A stretch of 46,469 nucleotides of DNA, taken from assembly GCA_001801485.1 (NCBI GenBank), contig MGXV01000079.1, forward strand, positions 1 through 46,469, written 5' to 3'. The notes below the pieces were generated by a model. That model made no database searches, was not told the origin of the DNA, and was given only the letters and a program-made list of their open reading frames with translations. Shown in pieces: positions 9,554-18,059 of the stretch. Numbering within the stretch: the stretch's first letter is position 1; every line of letters begins with the position of its first letter. Origin of the DNA: Gammaproteobacteria bacterium RIFCSPHIGHO2_12_FULL_37_14 (GTDB taxonomy: Bacteria > Pseudomonadota > Gammaproteobacteria > DSM-16500). The position numbers and the translations under genes were made by a program.

Positions 9554-9626
9554 TGGGCCGTCTGCGATTCGAACGCAGGACCAACAGGTTAAAAGCCTGC
9601 TGCTCTACCGACTGAGCTAACGGCCC
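9554..9626 (-). tRNA. tRNA-Lys (anticodon UUU)
   Basis: 73-nt cloverleaf read on the minus strand: acceptor arms GGGCCGT (9620-9626) and ACGGCCC (9555-9561) with discriminator A; D-arm GCTC/GAGC; anticodon stem GCAGG/CCTGT around loop CTTTTAA (anticodon TTT); variable region TGGTC; T-arm CTGCG-TTCGAAT-CGCAG. The three bases after the discriminator are ATG, so the 3' CCA is not encoded and must be added post-transcriptionally. Confidence 0.97.
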
Positions 9627-9653
9627 AAAAAGGATTAGACAACAAAGGCGCTA

Positions 9654-9681
9654 ATATTACCTATTCTAGGGAAAATATCAA
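9654..9681 (-). promoter_or_regulatory. Putative sigma-70 promoter of tRNA-Lys
   Basis: Minus strand TTGATA, 16-nt spacer, TAATAT, with the -10 about 27 nt upstream of the mature tRNA 5' end. The position is what a tRNA promoter requires. Confidence 0.55.
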
Positions 9682-9722
9682 TGAGAAAAACCTATCAAAG
9701 CAGGTTACTATTGACCGCCTGA

Positions 9723-10364
9723 TTATCTACCAGGCAGATCTCCCCAGATTAATTTATGTAATTGAACCTGAAAACGAACAGCTAGTTGATCATTTATTAT
9801 CCAATCAGCCAAATCTGTTGGATTAATTTGCTGATAACTAGGGGAAAATAATATCTGACACCGTGTATTTAAGCGATATTGATCGATGATTAATTTTGCC
9901 CAGTCATAGTCTTCGCGATGACAAATGACAAACTTAACTTGATCCTGTTGTAACAATTTATCGATATTCTCCCAACAATTCTTCTCAACTTCATCAGAAC
10001 CAGGTGTTTTAATATCGAGTACTTTGACGACGCGTTTATCGACCAAAGAAATATCCATCGCGCCACTAGTTTCCAGCGAAACGCTATATCCTTCCTCACA
10101 CAATCGTTTTAACAAAGGTATACAAGCTTTTTGTGCTAAAGGTTCACCGCCTGTTACCGTCACATAATTTGTCTGATATTTTTTAATTTCTATTAGAATT
10201 GCATCCAGCCCATACCAGCTTCCGCCATGAAAGGCATAGGTAGTATCACAATATTGACAGCGCAAGGGGCAACCTGTCAGACGAATAAAGGCAGTTGGTA
10301 AACCGACAGTATTGGTTTCGCCCTGAAGAGAAAAAAAGATTTCGGAAATTCGTAATTTATTCAC
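9723..10364 (-). CDS. queE: 7-carboxy-7-deazaguanine synthase QueE (radical SAM)
   Basis: Radical SAM enzyme that converts 6-carboxytetrahydropterin to 7-carboxy-7-deazaguanine in queuosine biosynthesis. 213 aa. The N-terminus ISEIFFSLQGETNTVGLPTAFIRL is typical. The [4Fe-4S] cluster motif is CPLRCQYC (C32, C36, C39, i.e. CX3CX2C), and the SAM-binding GGE is in VTVTGGEPLAQ. The start overlaps the stop of the upstream F-box gene by 4 bp, and both are downstream of cpoB. The cpoB-queE order is common in gammaproteobacteria, so the F-box gene appears to have been placed between them. The gene is complete, without missing cluster cysteines. Confidence 0.95.
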   Translation of the reverse strand: MNKLRISEIFFSLQGETNTVGLPTAFIRLTGCPLRCQYCDTTYAFHGGSWYGLDAILIEIKKYQTNYVTVTGGEPLAQKACIPLLKRLCEEGYSVSLETSGAMDISLVDKRVVKVLDIKTPGSDEVEKNCWENIDKLLQQDQVKFVICHREDYDWAKLIIDQYRLNTRCQILFSPSYQQINPTDLADWIINDQLAVRFQVQLHKLIWGDLPGR

Positions 10365-10771
10365 TTTCTTCGTTTTTTATTTTGTTTGTCTAGAGGAGGA
10401 AGTCCATTGTCTTGCCGTACTATATCCCTAAACCTATTGTCTATTATCGAATGAATATTAACTTCCATACTTTGCTTCTCTTCCTTCGCTCTAATTTTTT
10501 TTTCAGCTTGTTTAAAGAGATTGTTATAAAATCCCTGATAGGTAGGTTCAACTTTAGGAAAATCGAGTTGGATTTTCGACTTCCAATACTTATCATAACT
10601 TTCAACCGATGTTTTCATTTGTAAAGAAAGAGTACATAATCCAAATAATTCTTTGGCTGAAAGAAAACTAAAAATATAAAAAAGAATCTCCTTAGATAAC
10701 TTGTCAAAATAAGGTAATGATTCATTTTCTTGCTTAGAGGCTAATACTGTTTTTTTTGTACGTCCTTGCAT
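10361..10771 (-). CDS. F-box domain protein, candidate eukaryote-directed effector
   Basis: 136-aa protein with an F-box at about residues 19-65: LPYFDKLSKEILFYIFSFLS, then AKELFGLCTLSL, then YDKYWKSK. The spacing of the LP, IL, IFSFL and terminal W matches the eukaryotic F-box, which binds Skp1 in SCF ubiquitin ligases. The remainder is a short basic tail (KKIRAKEEK ... DKQNKKRRK) with no recognisable substrate-binding repeat. Bacteria have no SCF, so its partner would be a host's; Legionella and relatives secrete such proteins through Dot/Icm. Secretion here is inference. It starts behind an AGGGG Shine-Dalgarno and overlaps queE by 4 bp, so it is translated with a housekeeping operon. Confidence 0.8.
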   Translation of the reverse strand: MQGRTKKTVLASKQENESLPYFDKLSKEILFYIFSFLSAKELFGLCTLSLQMKTSVESYDKYWKSKIQLDFPKVEPTYQGFYNNLFKQAEKKIRAKEEKQSMEVNIHSIIDNRFRDIVRQDNGLPPLDKQNKKRRK

Positions 10772-10831
10772 ATGAAAACACCCCTGATTTTTATATTGTT
10801 GGTATGAATATGATAGGTGATATAGCTTACT

Positions 10832-11860
10832 CTAATGTCCAGCCTGCTTAATCTGTTTGAGTTGCTCTGCTGCCAAGCGAGAGGATGCCGTTCCAGGGTA
10901 ACGATTCACGACTTTTTTAAATGCCGTTTTTGCTTCAGACCACTTTAATTGCGATGCATAAATAAGTCCAACTTTTAATTGAGCATCCGATACACGAGGA
11001 CTATCAGGATAATTTTTGGTAACCACGGTAAATTCGGTTAACGCTTGATTATTTTTACCGGTTACATTGTATAAATCGCCTAGCCAATAATGCGCATTCG
11101 CAGCAAATTGACCAGAAGGATATTTTTGTAACATCGTTTGCAGTGAATTAATTGCTTCATTATATTTTTTAGCTTTAATTAAATTATAAGCCGTTTGATA
11201 AACTTGTTGTTCTTCTACCACATTAGATTGATCTTCTAATGATTTTGCTTCTGATGAGCTAGTATCAGCCACTACTTTAGGTGGGTTGACCTTACGAGGA
11301 GGTTTATGCGTCGTCGTCACAACATCATCAGTCGTAAAATCTGAATCAGGAGATGTTTTCATTATTTTGTTTGAGTTAGTACTTTGTGATAACTTTTTTT
11401 CTAAATCAGAATACATACTTTTTTGTTGATTTTGTACTTGTTGCACCTGATGTGTTAATTGCTCAACCTGGTCACGCAACGATTGAATTTCTTTCTGTAA
11501 AGCTTCCATGCGCGTCGAAGATAGAGTCGATTGTAAATTATCGATTTGTTGTTCCATTTGCGCAACACGCTGGTTAATTGTCAACGTAGAGGTGTTCACT
11601 ACTGGTTGCGATACGACTTGAAGTGCTGGCGTTTGAGATGTTTGAGCCTGAGGTGCTTGAGCTGGCGTAGGTACAAAAGCTCGTTCTTGCCCAGGCGCAG
11701 GGGGAGGAGGCAAATCCTCACCCTGATCACCGCTACTTTCAAATTGTTGTTGCAAGGTATCTGCATCATAAACTGGAGCAGATTCAGCCCAAACGATTGT
11801 AGAAAAACTTAGTCCAATGCATACACCAACAATGGAAACAACCCTTAAGAAACTTTGCAT
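10832..11860 (-). CDS. cpoB: Cell division coordinator CpoB (YbgF)
   Basis: Periplasmic Tol-associated protein that couples PBP1B peptidoglycan synthesis to outer-membrane constriction in E. coli. 342 aa: signal peptide (residues 1-25, cleavage near IVWAES), Pro-rich linker, trimerising coiled coil (about 95-150, rich in Gln and Leu), then a C-terminal TPR domain (about 220-338) with three tandem repeats beginning YQTAYNLIKAKKYNEAI, AHYWLGDLYNVTGKNNQAL and AQLKVGLIYASQLKWSEAK. The linker is longer than in E. coli (263 aa total there). It starts 3 bp after the pal stop, as in other gammaproteobacteria. Confidence 0.93.
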   Translation of the reverse strand: MQSFLRVVSIVGVCIGLSFSTIVWAESAPVYDADTLQQQFESSGDQGEDLPPPPAPGQERAFVPTPAQAPQAQTSQTPALQVVSQPVVNTSTLTINQRVAQMEQQIDNLQSTLSSTRMEALQKEIQSLRDQVEQLTHQVQQVQNQQKSMYSDLEKKLSQSTNSNKIMKTSPDSDFTTDDVVTTTHKPPRKVNPPKVVADTSSSEAKSLEDQSNVVEEQQVYQTAYNLIKAKKYNEAINSLQTMLQKYPSGQFAANAHYWLGDLYNVTGKNNQALTEFTVVTKNYPDSPRVSDAQLKVGLIYASQLKWSEAKTAFKKVVNRYPGTASSRLAAEQLKQIKQAGH

Positions 11861-11863
11861 AAA

Positions 11864-12400
11864 TTACCGTTGTAGATAGACAAGTACGACACGTCTATCT
11901 TTCTGATAATCTGTCTCAGAATGTCCTGGAATAGCCAACTTCTGAGCACCATAACTCACGATACGAATTTGGCTTGGATTAATTCCCTTTTCTTTCATCA
12001 TTTCACCTACAGCTCTTGCCCGTCGCTCTCCTAAACCAATATTATATTCGCGGCTACCTCGAGGATCGGTATGCCCTTCCAACATCACTTTCGCATTTTC
12101 ATGTGCTAGCATGTAATCTGCATTCGCTTCGATTGCCGGTTTATCCGCTTCATGTACCACATTACTATCATAATCAAAATAATACACATGCTTAGCTGAT
12201 AAATTCATGCCTGCATGGCTGCCTGATTGATCGTTAAATCGAGATTCATCGCCTAATCCAGATGTTTGCGCGCCTGTTGCGTAAGCGGCATTCGCTTCAT
12301 TGATCGCGGATTGATCAGTTTTCCGTTTGGCATGACATCCTGCTAGAGCCACTACGCAGGTACTAATCAAAATTATTTGTATCCATCGTTTTAGTTTCAT
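11864..12400 (-). CDS. pal: Peptidoglycan-associated lipoprotein Pal
   Basis: Outer-membrane lipoprotein that anchors the envelope to peptidoglycan and binds TolB. 178 aa; signal peptide with lipobox ALAGC (lipidated C22). A flexible Ser/Ala/Gly-rich linker follows, then the OmpA-like domain starting at HVYYFDYDSNVV, with the diaminopimelate-binding signature (MLEGHTDPRGSREYNIGLGERRA) and the terminal VSYGAQKLAIPGHSETDYQKDRRVVL. All key residues of the OmpA-like domain appear present. It lies between tolB and cpoB. Confidence 0.97.
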   Translation of the reverse strand: MKLKRWIQIILISTCVVALAGCHAKRKTDQSAINEANAAYATGAQTSGLGDESRFNDQSGSHAGMNLSAKHVYYFDYDSNVVHEADKPAIEANADYMLAHENAKVMLEGHTDPRGSREYNIGLGERRARAVGEMMKEKGINPSQIRIVSYGAQKLAIPGHSETDYQKDRRVVLVYLQR

Positions 12401-12467
12401 GAGCCTACCCCTTTCTCTTGAATATTTAATGCAAAAGTATACCGCAAAAATCCCATATCAGGTCAAG

Positions 12468-13769
12468 TCATAAAAATGGAGACCATGCTGGATCTTGCGC
12501 TTCACCTTCACGTGCAGGCAATACCAGTTGCACATTACCATCTGCAGAAACCATCGCCAGTATGTTCCGCCCACCGTACACTGTATCATACAGTATCATA
12601 CTACTGTTAGGAGCAATACTAGGCGATGAACTATCACCAATCGACTTATTCAATACTTGCATTGTTCCAGAATTCAAATCCAAAATACTAATATAAAATG
12701 TCCCGGATACTCGATGAATCATGACCACATGATTGCCATCACGAGTATACGATGCGCGCGCATTATAATCGCCATCATAAGTAAGACGAGAAATTGAACC
12801 ACTACTTAAGTTAATTTGATAAATCTGCGGCCCACCACTACGATTAGAAGTAAATAATAATGTTTTACCATTCGGTGACCAAGCTGGCTCGGTATTAATA
12901 TAAAAATCCTTAGTTAATTGCGTTAAATGACCCGATGCAATATCCATTACGTAAACATTCGGTGATCCACTTTTAGATAGAACTAACGCAAGCTGACGAC
13001 CATTAGGGGACCATGCGGGTGCCCCATTAATACCAGGAAATTTACTCAATAAACGTCTTGCACCACTAGTGACGTCTTGCACATAAATATTAGCCTGACG
13101 ATTCTCGAAAGAAACATATGCCACTTGTTTACCATTTGGCGACCATGATGGAGACATAATGGGTTCAGGCGAATTCAGCAACGGGCGTGGATTATAACCA
13201 TCTTGATCAGTCACTTCGAGAATATAACGTTTTTGTCCATCTTTACTGGTTTGAATAACCACGTAAGCAATTTTTGTTGAAAAAATGCCTCGTATTCCTG
13301 TTAATTGTTGGTAAATCAGATCGCTAACATGATGAGCAATTAAACGCCATTCATGACTAGATACTGTATACGACCTATTTAATACAACACTTTTTTCTCC
13401 CTTATCTCGAAACATATCCATTAATTGGAAAGTAATTTGATATTGATCCCCTGTTTTGCTAACTTTTCCGATGACAACATTATCTGTACCAATGCGACGA
13501 AAATAATCAACCGATACTTCTCGCGGAGCACTAGGAAAGCTTGTTAAGGACCGTTGATTATAAACTTTAAAGCGACCACTATTTTGCAGGTCTGCGGAAA
13601 TAATATCGGAAATATTTTGTGAACTATCACCCTGCATAGAAAATGGAACAATGGCAATCGGAATTGCACCTGCTATACCACGAGTTAATTCCATACTCAA
13701 AATAGCGGAAGCAGAGTAAGGAATCATGAAAATAAGTAGAAATAATAAAAAACGAATAAATTTATGCAT
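12468..13769 (-). CDS. tolB: Tol-Pal system protein TolB
   Basis: Periplasmic six-bladed beta-propeller that binds Pal and TolA. 433 aa, as expected. Signal peptide at residues 1-22 (SASA cleavage). The TolB N-terminal domain spans about 25-160 ([30 protein letters not shown]). WD/PD40-type propeller blades follow, each with the recurring [14 protein letters not shown] / [13 protein letters not shown] / [18 protein letters not shown] motif. It precedes pal with a 67-bp gap. Unlike in E. coli, tolA is not directly upstream: two other genes intervene, so tolB may need its own promoter in the 109-bp gap 13770-13878. I could not identify one with confidence. Confidence 0.97.
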   Translation of the reverse strand: MHKFIRFLLFLLIFMIPYSASAILSMELTRGIAGAIPIAIVPFSMQGDSSQNISDIISADLQNSGRFKVYNQRSLTSFPSAPREVSVDYFRRIGTDNVVIGKVSKTGDQYQITFQLMDMFRDKGEKSVVLNRSYTVSSHEWRLIAHHVSDLIYQQLTGIRGIFSTKIAYVVIQTSKDGQKRYILEVTDQDGYNPRPLLNSPEPIMSPSWSPNGKQVAYVSFENRQANIYVQDVTSGARRLLSKFPGINGAPAWSPNGRQLALVLSKSGSPNVYVMDIASGHLTQLTKDFYINTEPAWSPNGKTLLFTSNRSGGPQIYQINLSSGSISRLTYDGDYNARASYTRDGNHVVMIHRVSGTFYISILDLNSGTMQVLNKSIGDSSSPSIAPNSSMILYDTVYGGRNILAMVSADGNVQLVLPAREGEAQDPAWSPFL

Positions 13770-13878
13770 ATCAGCTCCTCATCACTGAAATGATTATAAC
13801 ATTAAAATAATGGGGAACAATGCCACGCCATATCGCCTATCAGTAGGTTTGGTTATTCGCTTATCTCAGCTGACACAT

Positions 13879-15411
13879 CTAAACCGTCGCCACAGTCATT
13901 TTAGTGATAACTTCATTTTCCGGAAGTGGATCCCCTAACAATTTTCCTTGCATAAGGGCACACCCTAATGATTTCAATGTTAGCAATTGCTGCTCTGACC
14001 CCACGCCTTGAACAATGATTTGCATAGACAAGGCTGTAGCAAAAGAAATAACCGCTTTAATTAATTCGACTGTTTGTGGATGAGTAGGCATATCTTCAAT
14101 GAATAATTGGCTCAGCATGAGGTAATGAACAGGAAATACTCTAAGCTGTCTCAAAGACAATGCACTGGAATCAAATTCAGCAACCGCCATTTTAATTCGC
14201 AAATACTTTAACATATTAAACGATTTTTCTAACACATCACTAGAAACCGCTGTAAAAGTACTCGTTATCATGGAATTGGGATCGTTAAGGTGGCCTCCAG
14301 AAGAGAGACTTCCAACTATTTTTAATAATAACCATTCGGGTTTACATTGTAATTCTTGCAAAATTTGTGATAAGGAATAAATAAAATGACTATTTTCCAG
14401 TTGATTGATCGTAATGGAAAATGCTAAACAATCTGGGAAAAATCCAAAAGAACGCCAATGAATAAACTGCTGAATAGAGCGTCGCAACAACCATTCCGAA
14501 ATAACATTTAACCTTCGCTGTTTTATCGCATGTTCAAATAATTCTTCCTGCTTAATCAGACCAAATTCTGGATGTTGCCAATGCAAAAGAATTTCCATAC
14601 CGAAAATATTATCAGTAACTACATTTTTAATTGGTTGATAATATACTTTTAATTCTTGGAAAAGAGATTCTTGATTCAAATGCGCATACAAAATCAATTC
14701 ACGTTGACTGCCCAGCTGATGCGTTGTTTGGTAAAATTGATAGTCATTACCTTGTTTTTCTTTCGCAAGCAATAAAGCTTGCTCAGCATTTCTAAGTAAA
14801 ATCTCTGTATCTTCTCCATCCATTGGATAAACGGAAATACCCATACTGACCGTAAGATATATTTCATGTTCTTTAATTTGAAATGGAGGTGCCAACGCTT
14901 GCAAAATACGTTGGATAATAAATACCGTCATTTCGGCTTTAGTAAGTTGCGCAAGCAATAATACAAACGTATCTTTTGCATAACGGGTTGCACTGTCTAC
15001 TTGCCGAATGCAAGCTTGTAATCTTTCTGCCACCGCCTTTAATATTAAATCGCCCATCTCATAGCCAAATGCGTTATTAATCATTTTAAAATTATCAATA
15101 TCAATATAAACAATACTAAAAGATAATTGATTCCGAACATTTTCTTTAATGTTTTGCATTAAACGATCTTTAAATATTGGCCATCCTAATAAATTGGTTA
15201 CTGGATCAACAAATGTTTGCTGAATACTATTTTTCAAAATATTAAGCTCTTCTCGAAGTCGCTGTTCTGACGCCTTTGATTCAGATAATTCTAACTTTAA
15301 TAAACTTAATGATTGTGATGGATGATGGCGTTGATCTCGGATATAAAGATAAACCAGGTAAAACATTAGAGCAAAAATTCCCATAATAAAAATTACTAAT
15401 TCCATGCTCAC
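13879..15411 (-). CDS. Degenerate GGDEF/EAL protein, probably catalytically inactive
   Basis: 510 aa. One N-terminal TM helix (residues 4-24), a coiled-coil linker (35-65), a GGDEF-fold domain (66-230) and an EAL-fold domain (240-505). Folds are recognisable (DPVTNLLGWPIFKDRL; FSIVYIDIDNFKMINNAFG; YYQPIKN...GMEILLHWQHPEFG), but the signatures are broken. GGDEF is AKDTF (145-149). EAL is EIL (273-275). DDFGTG is AEFDSS (411-416). The AEGVE glutamate is replaced (VQGVG, 467-471), and the conserved KID and EIT metal ligands are missing. It is therefore unlikely to make or cut c-di-GMP and may be a binding or scaffold protein of LapD type. It lies inside the tol-pal cluster between tolA and tolB. 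Confidence 0.85.
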   Translation of the reverse strand: MSMELVIFIMGIFALMFYLVYLYIRDQRHHPSQSLSLLKLELSESKASEQRLREELNILKNSIQQTFVDPVTNLLGWPIFKDRLMQNIKENVRNQLSFSIVYIDIDNFKMINNAFGYEMGDLILKAVAERLQACIRQVDSATRYAKDTFVLLLAQLTKAEMTVFIIQRILQALAPPFQIKEHEIYLTVSMGISVYPMDGEDTEILLRNAEQALLLAKEKQGNDYQFYQTTHQLGSQRELILYAHLNQESLFQELKVYYQPIKNVVTDNIFGMEILLHWQHPEFGLIKQEELFEHAIKQRRLNVISEWLLRRSIQQFIHWRSFGFFPDCLAFSITINQLENSHFIYSLSQILQELQCKPEWLLLKIVGSLSSGGHLNDPNSMITSTFTAVSSDVLEKSFNMLKYLRIKMAVAEFDSSALSLRQLRVFPVHYLMLSQLFIEDMPTHPQTVELIKAVISFATALSMQIIVQGVGSEQQLLTLKSLGCALMQGKLLGDPLPENEVITKMTVATV

Positions 15412-15439
15412 CTCTGCTAAATCTAATACAATGCGTCCA

Positions 15440-16654
15440 TTATTTTCGAGTCAAACCTGCATGGTCCATAATGATACGAATGACATCAAAACTAGTATCA
15501 TGCTGAATCAATTGTTGCGTTGCCTCGCTTGAAAAGAAATATCCCACTATCTTCATTCGTTCCTTAATGCTTTTTGCTTCATTTTTTAAAACAAATAATA
15601 AATCATCTATATTCATTTTATCCACATGATGGATTTTTAATCGAGACATCACGTTAACCATTTGATTAATCTGTCTTAGAGAAAGCACGCGAGATAAATC
15701 ATGTTCGCTTATACTATCATGTTTGGTATGAATCTTACGCTTCCATTTTACTACTGCAAAAATTAGTACGATAGTGGCTACAAGAGCAGTAATTGCGAAA
15801 AAAGTAGTAGAAATTGGTTCGGGTTGTGGCTTAGGATCATGTAAACTTTTTTCTATCTTGGCAATTTCATGGTTGAGATTAGTAATATTGTTTTGCGTTT
15901 TTGAAATAGCTAATTGCAAACCGTAGTCTTGCGATTCCAAAAAATTAAAGTCTGATTTAACTGAACATCCTTCATTTGCAAGCTCATTACAACGTGGCAA
16001 CGGATGAGTCACGCCATTATCTTTAAAATAACACATATCATCATCATAGTTAGGAAAAATGTCCCTCAAGTAAATTGTCTTACCATTTTTATCTGTCCAA
16101 TGTTCGCAATCATCGCCATTTGCATTGGTTTTTTGATACCACGCATCATAGATATCTCCTAATTCCTTTCCATCCTTACCTAACTTTTGATTAACGGCAA
16201 TATCTTCGCTATTAAGTTCATCGAGTTGCTGTTTAGCGTCACTTAATAAACTTCGTTCGGTTAATAACTTGCTTTGCAAATGCTCTATCATATGATCAAA
16301 CATTTTCTCCATCATTACCCACATCAAAGCAAACATTGAAGTTGAAACACCTAAACTGAGAAAAATCGTTACCATACAAAATAATGTGCAGAGATGTTGT
16401 GATTGTTGATGTTTTTTTATATTTTTAGTGTGATTAGCTAATTTAGCTTGTTCTAAAATCGCAATACAAATTTCAATTTCATCTAATAAAAATTTTTTCT
16501 TGGGTAAAGGAATGAATGGCACTCGTTCTATCGTTGGATAAAAAAATTGACTATCTCGTGCATGCTGGGTTTGCAGTAAAGGTTGATACTCATCTGGCGT
16601 TTGATTGATAAATTCATTCTCTAAAACAGCGATGATATGAGCATGCGATTGCAT
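15440..16654 (-). CDS. Unknown two-TM protein with cysteine-containing loop
   Basis: 404 aa, family not recognised. An N-terminal soluble part of about 95 residues is followed by TM1 (about 97-125, LFCMVTIFLSLGVSTSMFAL). Then comes a 170-residue domain with flanking coiled coils and four cysteines (DDCEHW, DMCYF, PRCNEL, EGCSV), TM2 (about 283-302, FFAITALVATIVLIFAVV), and a 100-residue basic C-terminal tail. The topology suggests that N- and C-termini share a side and the Cys-bearing loop is on the other, where two disulphides could form. It stops 28 bp before the degenerate GGDEF/EAL gene on the same strand; the two may be co-transcribed and act together, which is inference. The 148 bp between it and tolA hold no gene. 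Confidence 0.6.
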   Translation of the reverse strand: MQSHAHIIAVLENEFINQTPDEYQPLLQTQHARDSQFFYPTIERVPFIPLPKKKFLLDEIEICIAILEQAKLANHTKNIKKHQQSQHLCTLFCMVTIFLSLGVSTSMFALMWVMMEKMFDHMIEHLQSKLLTERSLLSDAKQQLDELNSEDIAVNQKLGKDGKELGDIYDAWYQKTNANGDDCEHWTDKNGKTIYLRDIFPNYDDDMCYFKDNGVTHPLPRCNELANEGCSVKSDFNFLESQDYGLQLAISKTQNNITNLNHEIAKIEKSLHDPKPQPEPISTTFFAITALVATIVLIFAVVKWKRKIHTKHDSISEHDLSRVLSLRQINQMVNVMSRLKIHHVDKMNIDDLLFVLKNEAKSIKERMKIVGYFFSSEATQQLIQHDTSFDVIRIIMDHAGLTRK

Positions 16655-16802
16655 AATAAAATCCTTGTAAAGAATACTCTCCTACACCTGTTATTAATGA
16701 TATTTTCCCATTGACATATTTATTTTTCTCCGTAAAAAAATCTCGGCGTACCATCAATCACCACTCTCCACGTATAGCGCATGGCTGAAAAGATTATCTA
16801 TG

Positions 16803-17600
16803 CTAGGATACTTCGCCTCTCACAATATTCTCCGGCTTAACTTTTAAAACAAATTGGCGAAAAGATTCAAAGATTGTTGCATCATTTGGAACAGGTAGTG
16901 GAGAAGATTTTAATACTGCAGCACGAGCCGAAGAATCAAGCGAAGAATCACCGCTCGATCGTATCACTTGCACATCTAATACCAAACCACCTGGTGCAAC
17001 ACGAATCATCAACACACAAGTTAGTTTTTTATTCGATTGTATTGGCACCACCCAATGCTCGCTGATTACTTGCAAAATCAGCGCCTTATATTTATTAATT
17101 TCCCCCTGGGAGTGACGGGTTTGTGTACCTTTCACTTTAATATCATCATTCATAAATTGTTGTCGTAGTGATTTTTCTGCTTGCAGTCTTAACATTTTCT
17201 CGAATTGCACTTGCAACTTTTTTTGGTGTAGCTGCTTTTGTTTTTTGCTTTGTTTTTTAATATCAGCCAGTAAATCTTCTCGCATCATTTCGCGATTTTT
17301 TTCGATTACTTTAAGTGATATGACATTTTTTTTAACCGGAATAGATTCTACTATTTCTTTTTTTGTTAATTCTTTATCTAAAGGTAATTTTAATTTTGGT
17401 TGAACAATCGCTTGTTGTGGAAGTAGTTTACTAGTCTGCACATCACCTAAAATAACAGCACTAATGACATCGTGCTGATTAGTATTTTCAAATACAGGAA
17501 GAGGCGTAGAAAAATTAATATTTAATATTAAAATGATTAAAACAAACGCATGAATGCATAATGATAGAACAAAATACTTTGGCATTGCATAAATAGTCAT
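16803..17600 (-). CDS. tolA: Tol-Pal system protein TolA
   Basis: Inner-membrane energy transducer linking TolQR to TolB/Pal. 265 aa, shorter than E. coli TolA (421). One N-terminal TM (about 9-29, FVLSLCIHAFVLIILIL) containing the SxxxH-type residues used to couple to TolQ/R. The central helical domain is short and highly charged (about 90-150, Lys/Gln-rich rather than Ala-rich). The C-terminal domain III (about 170-260) has the TonB/TolA pattern YKALILQVISEHWVVP, VLMIRVAPGGLVLDVQVIRS and SSARAAVLKSSPLPVP. It follows tolR with 6 bp between. Confidence 0.93.
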   Translation of the reverse strand: MTIYAMPKYFVLSLCIHAFVLIILILNINFSTPLPVFENTNQHDVISAVILGDVQTSKLLPQQAIVQPKLKLPLDKELTKKEIVESIPVKKNVISLKVIEKNREMMREDLLADIKKQSKKQKQLHQKKLQVQFEKMLRLQAEKSLRQQFMNDDIKVKGTQTRHSQGEINKYKALILQVISEHWVVPIQSNKKLTCVLMIRVAPGGLVLDVQVIRSSGDSSLDSSARAAVLKSSPLPVPNDATIFESFRQFVLKVKPENIVRGEVS

Positions 17601-17606
17601 AACACA

Positions 17607-18059
17607 TCAGCCAATTACTTTATTATCAGCAGGAGGTTGGGTAATCAAACCGACATTCTTTGCTCCGGCTTGTTGTAATAATACCATCGCTTCCATCACC
17701 TTACCGTAATTCACATTCTTATCACCTCTTACTAAAACTGGTCGCTGTTCAGTATGTTGACTCGCAAGTTGTTGAGTGACAAGATGCGTTAGGGTTTGCG
17801 CCGTGATGGGTTGTTGTGGTTTATCCGCTAAATTAAAATAAAAATTTCCTGTTGCATCTACCGTAATAATTAATGGTTCATTTTTTTGTTCATTCAAAGC
17901 ACTTGCTTTGGTTTGAGGTAAATTAACTTTCACACCTTGTGTCAAAAGAGGTGCCGTAATCATAAAAATAACTAGTAGCACCAACATGACATCGATAAAA
18001 GGAACCACATTGATATCCGACATGAGTCGGCGTGATCCTGGCTGATGCATCTGAGTCAT
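17607..18059 (-). CDS. tolR: Tol-Pal system protein TolR
   Basis: ExbD/TolR-family proton-channel partner. 150 aa; one TM (about 20-42) carrying the essential aspartate ([19 protein letters not shown]), preceded by the conserved MSDINVVP segment and followed by a periplasmic domain (GVKVNLPQ ... [33 protein letters not shown]). It overlaps the tolQ stop by 4 bp, indicating translational coupling in the tolQRA operon. Confidence 0.97.
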   Translation of the reverse strand: MTQMHQPGSRRLMSDINVVPFIDVMLVLLVIFMITAPLLTQGVKVNLPQTKASALNEQKNEPLIITVDATGNFYFNLADKPQQPITAQTLTHLVTQQLASQHTEQRPVLVRGDKNVNYGKVMEAMVLLQQAGAKNVGLITQPPADNKVIG

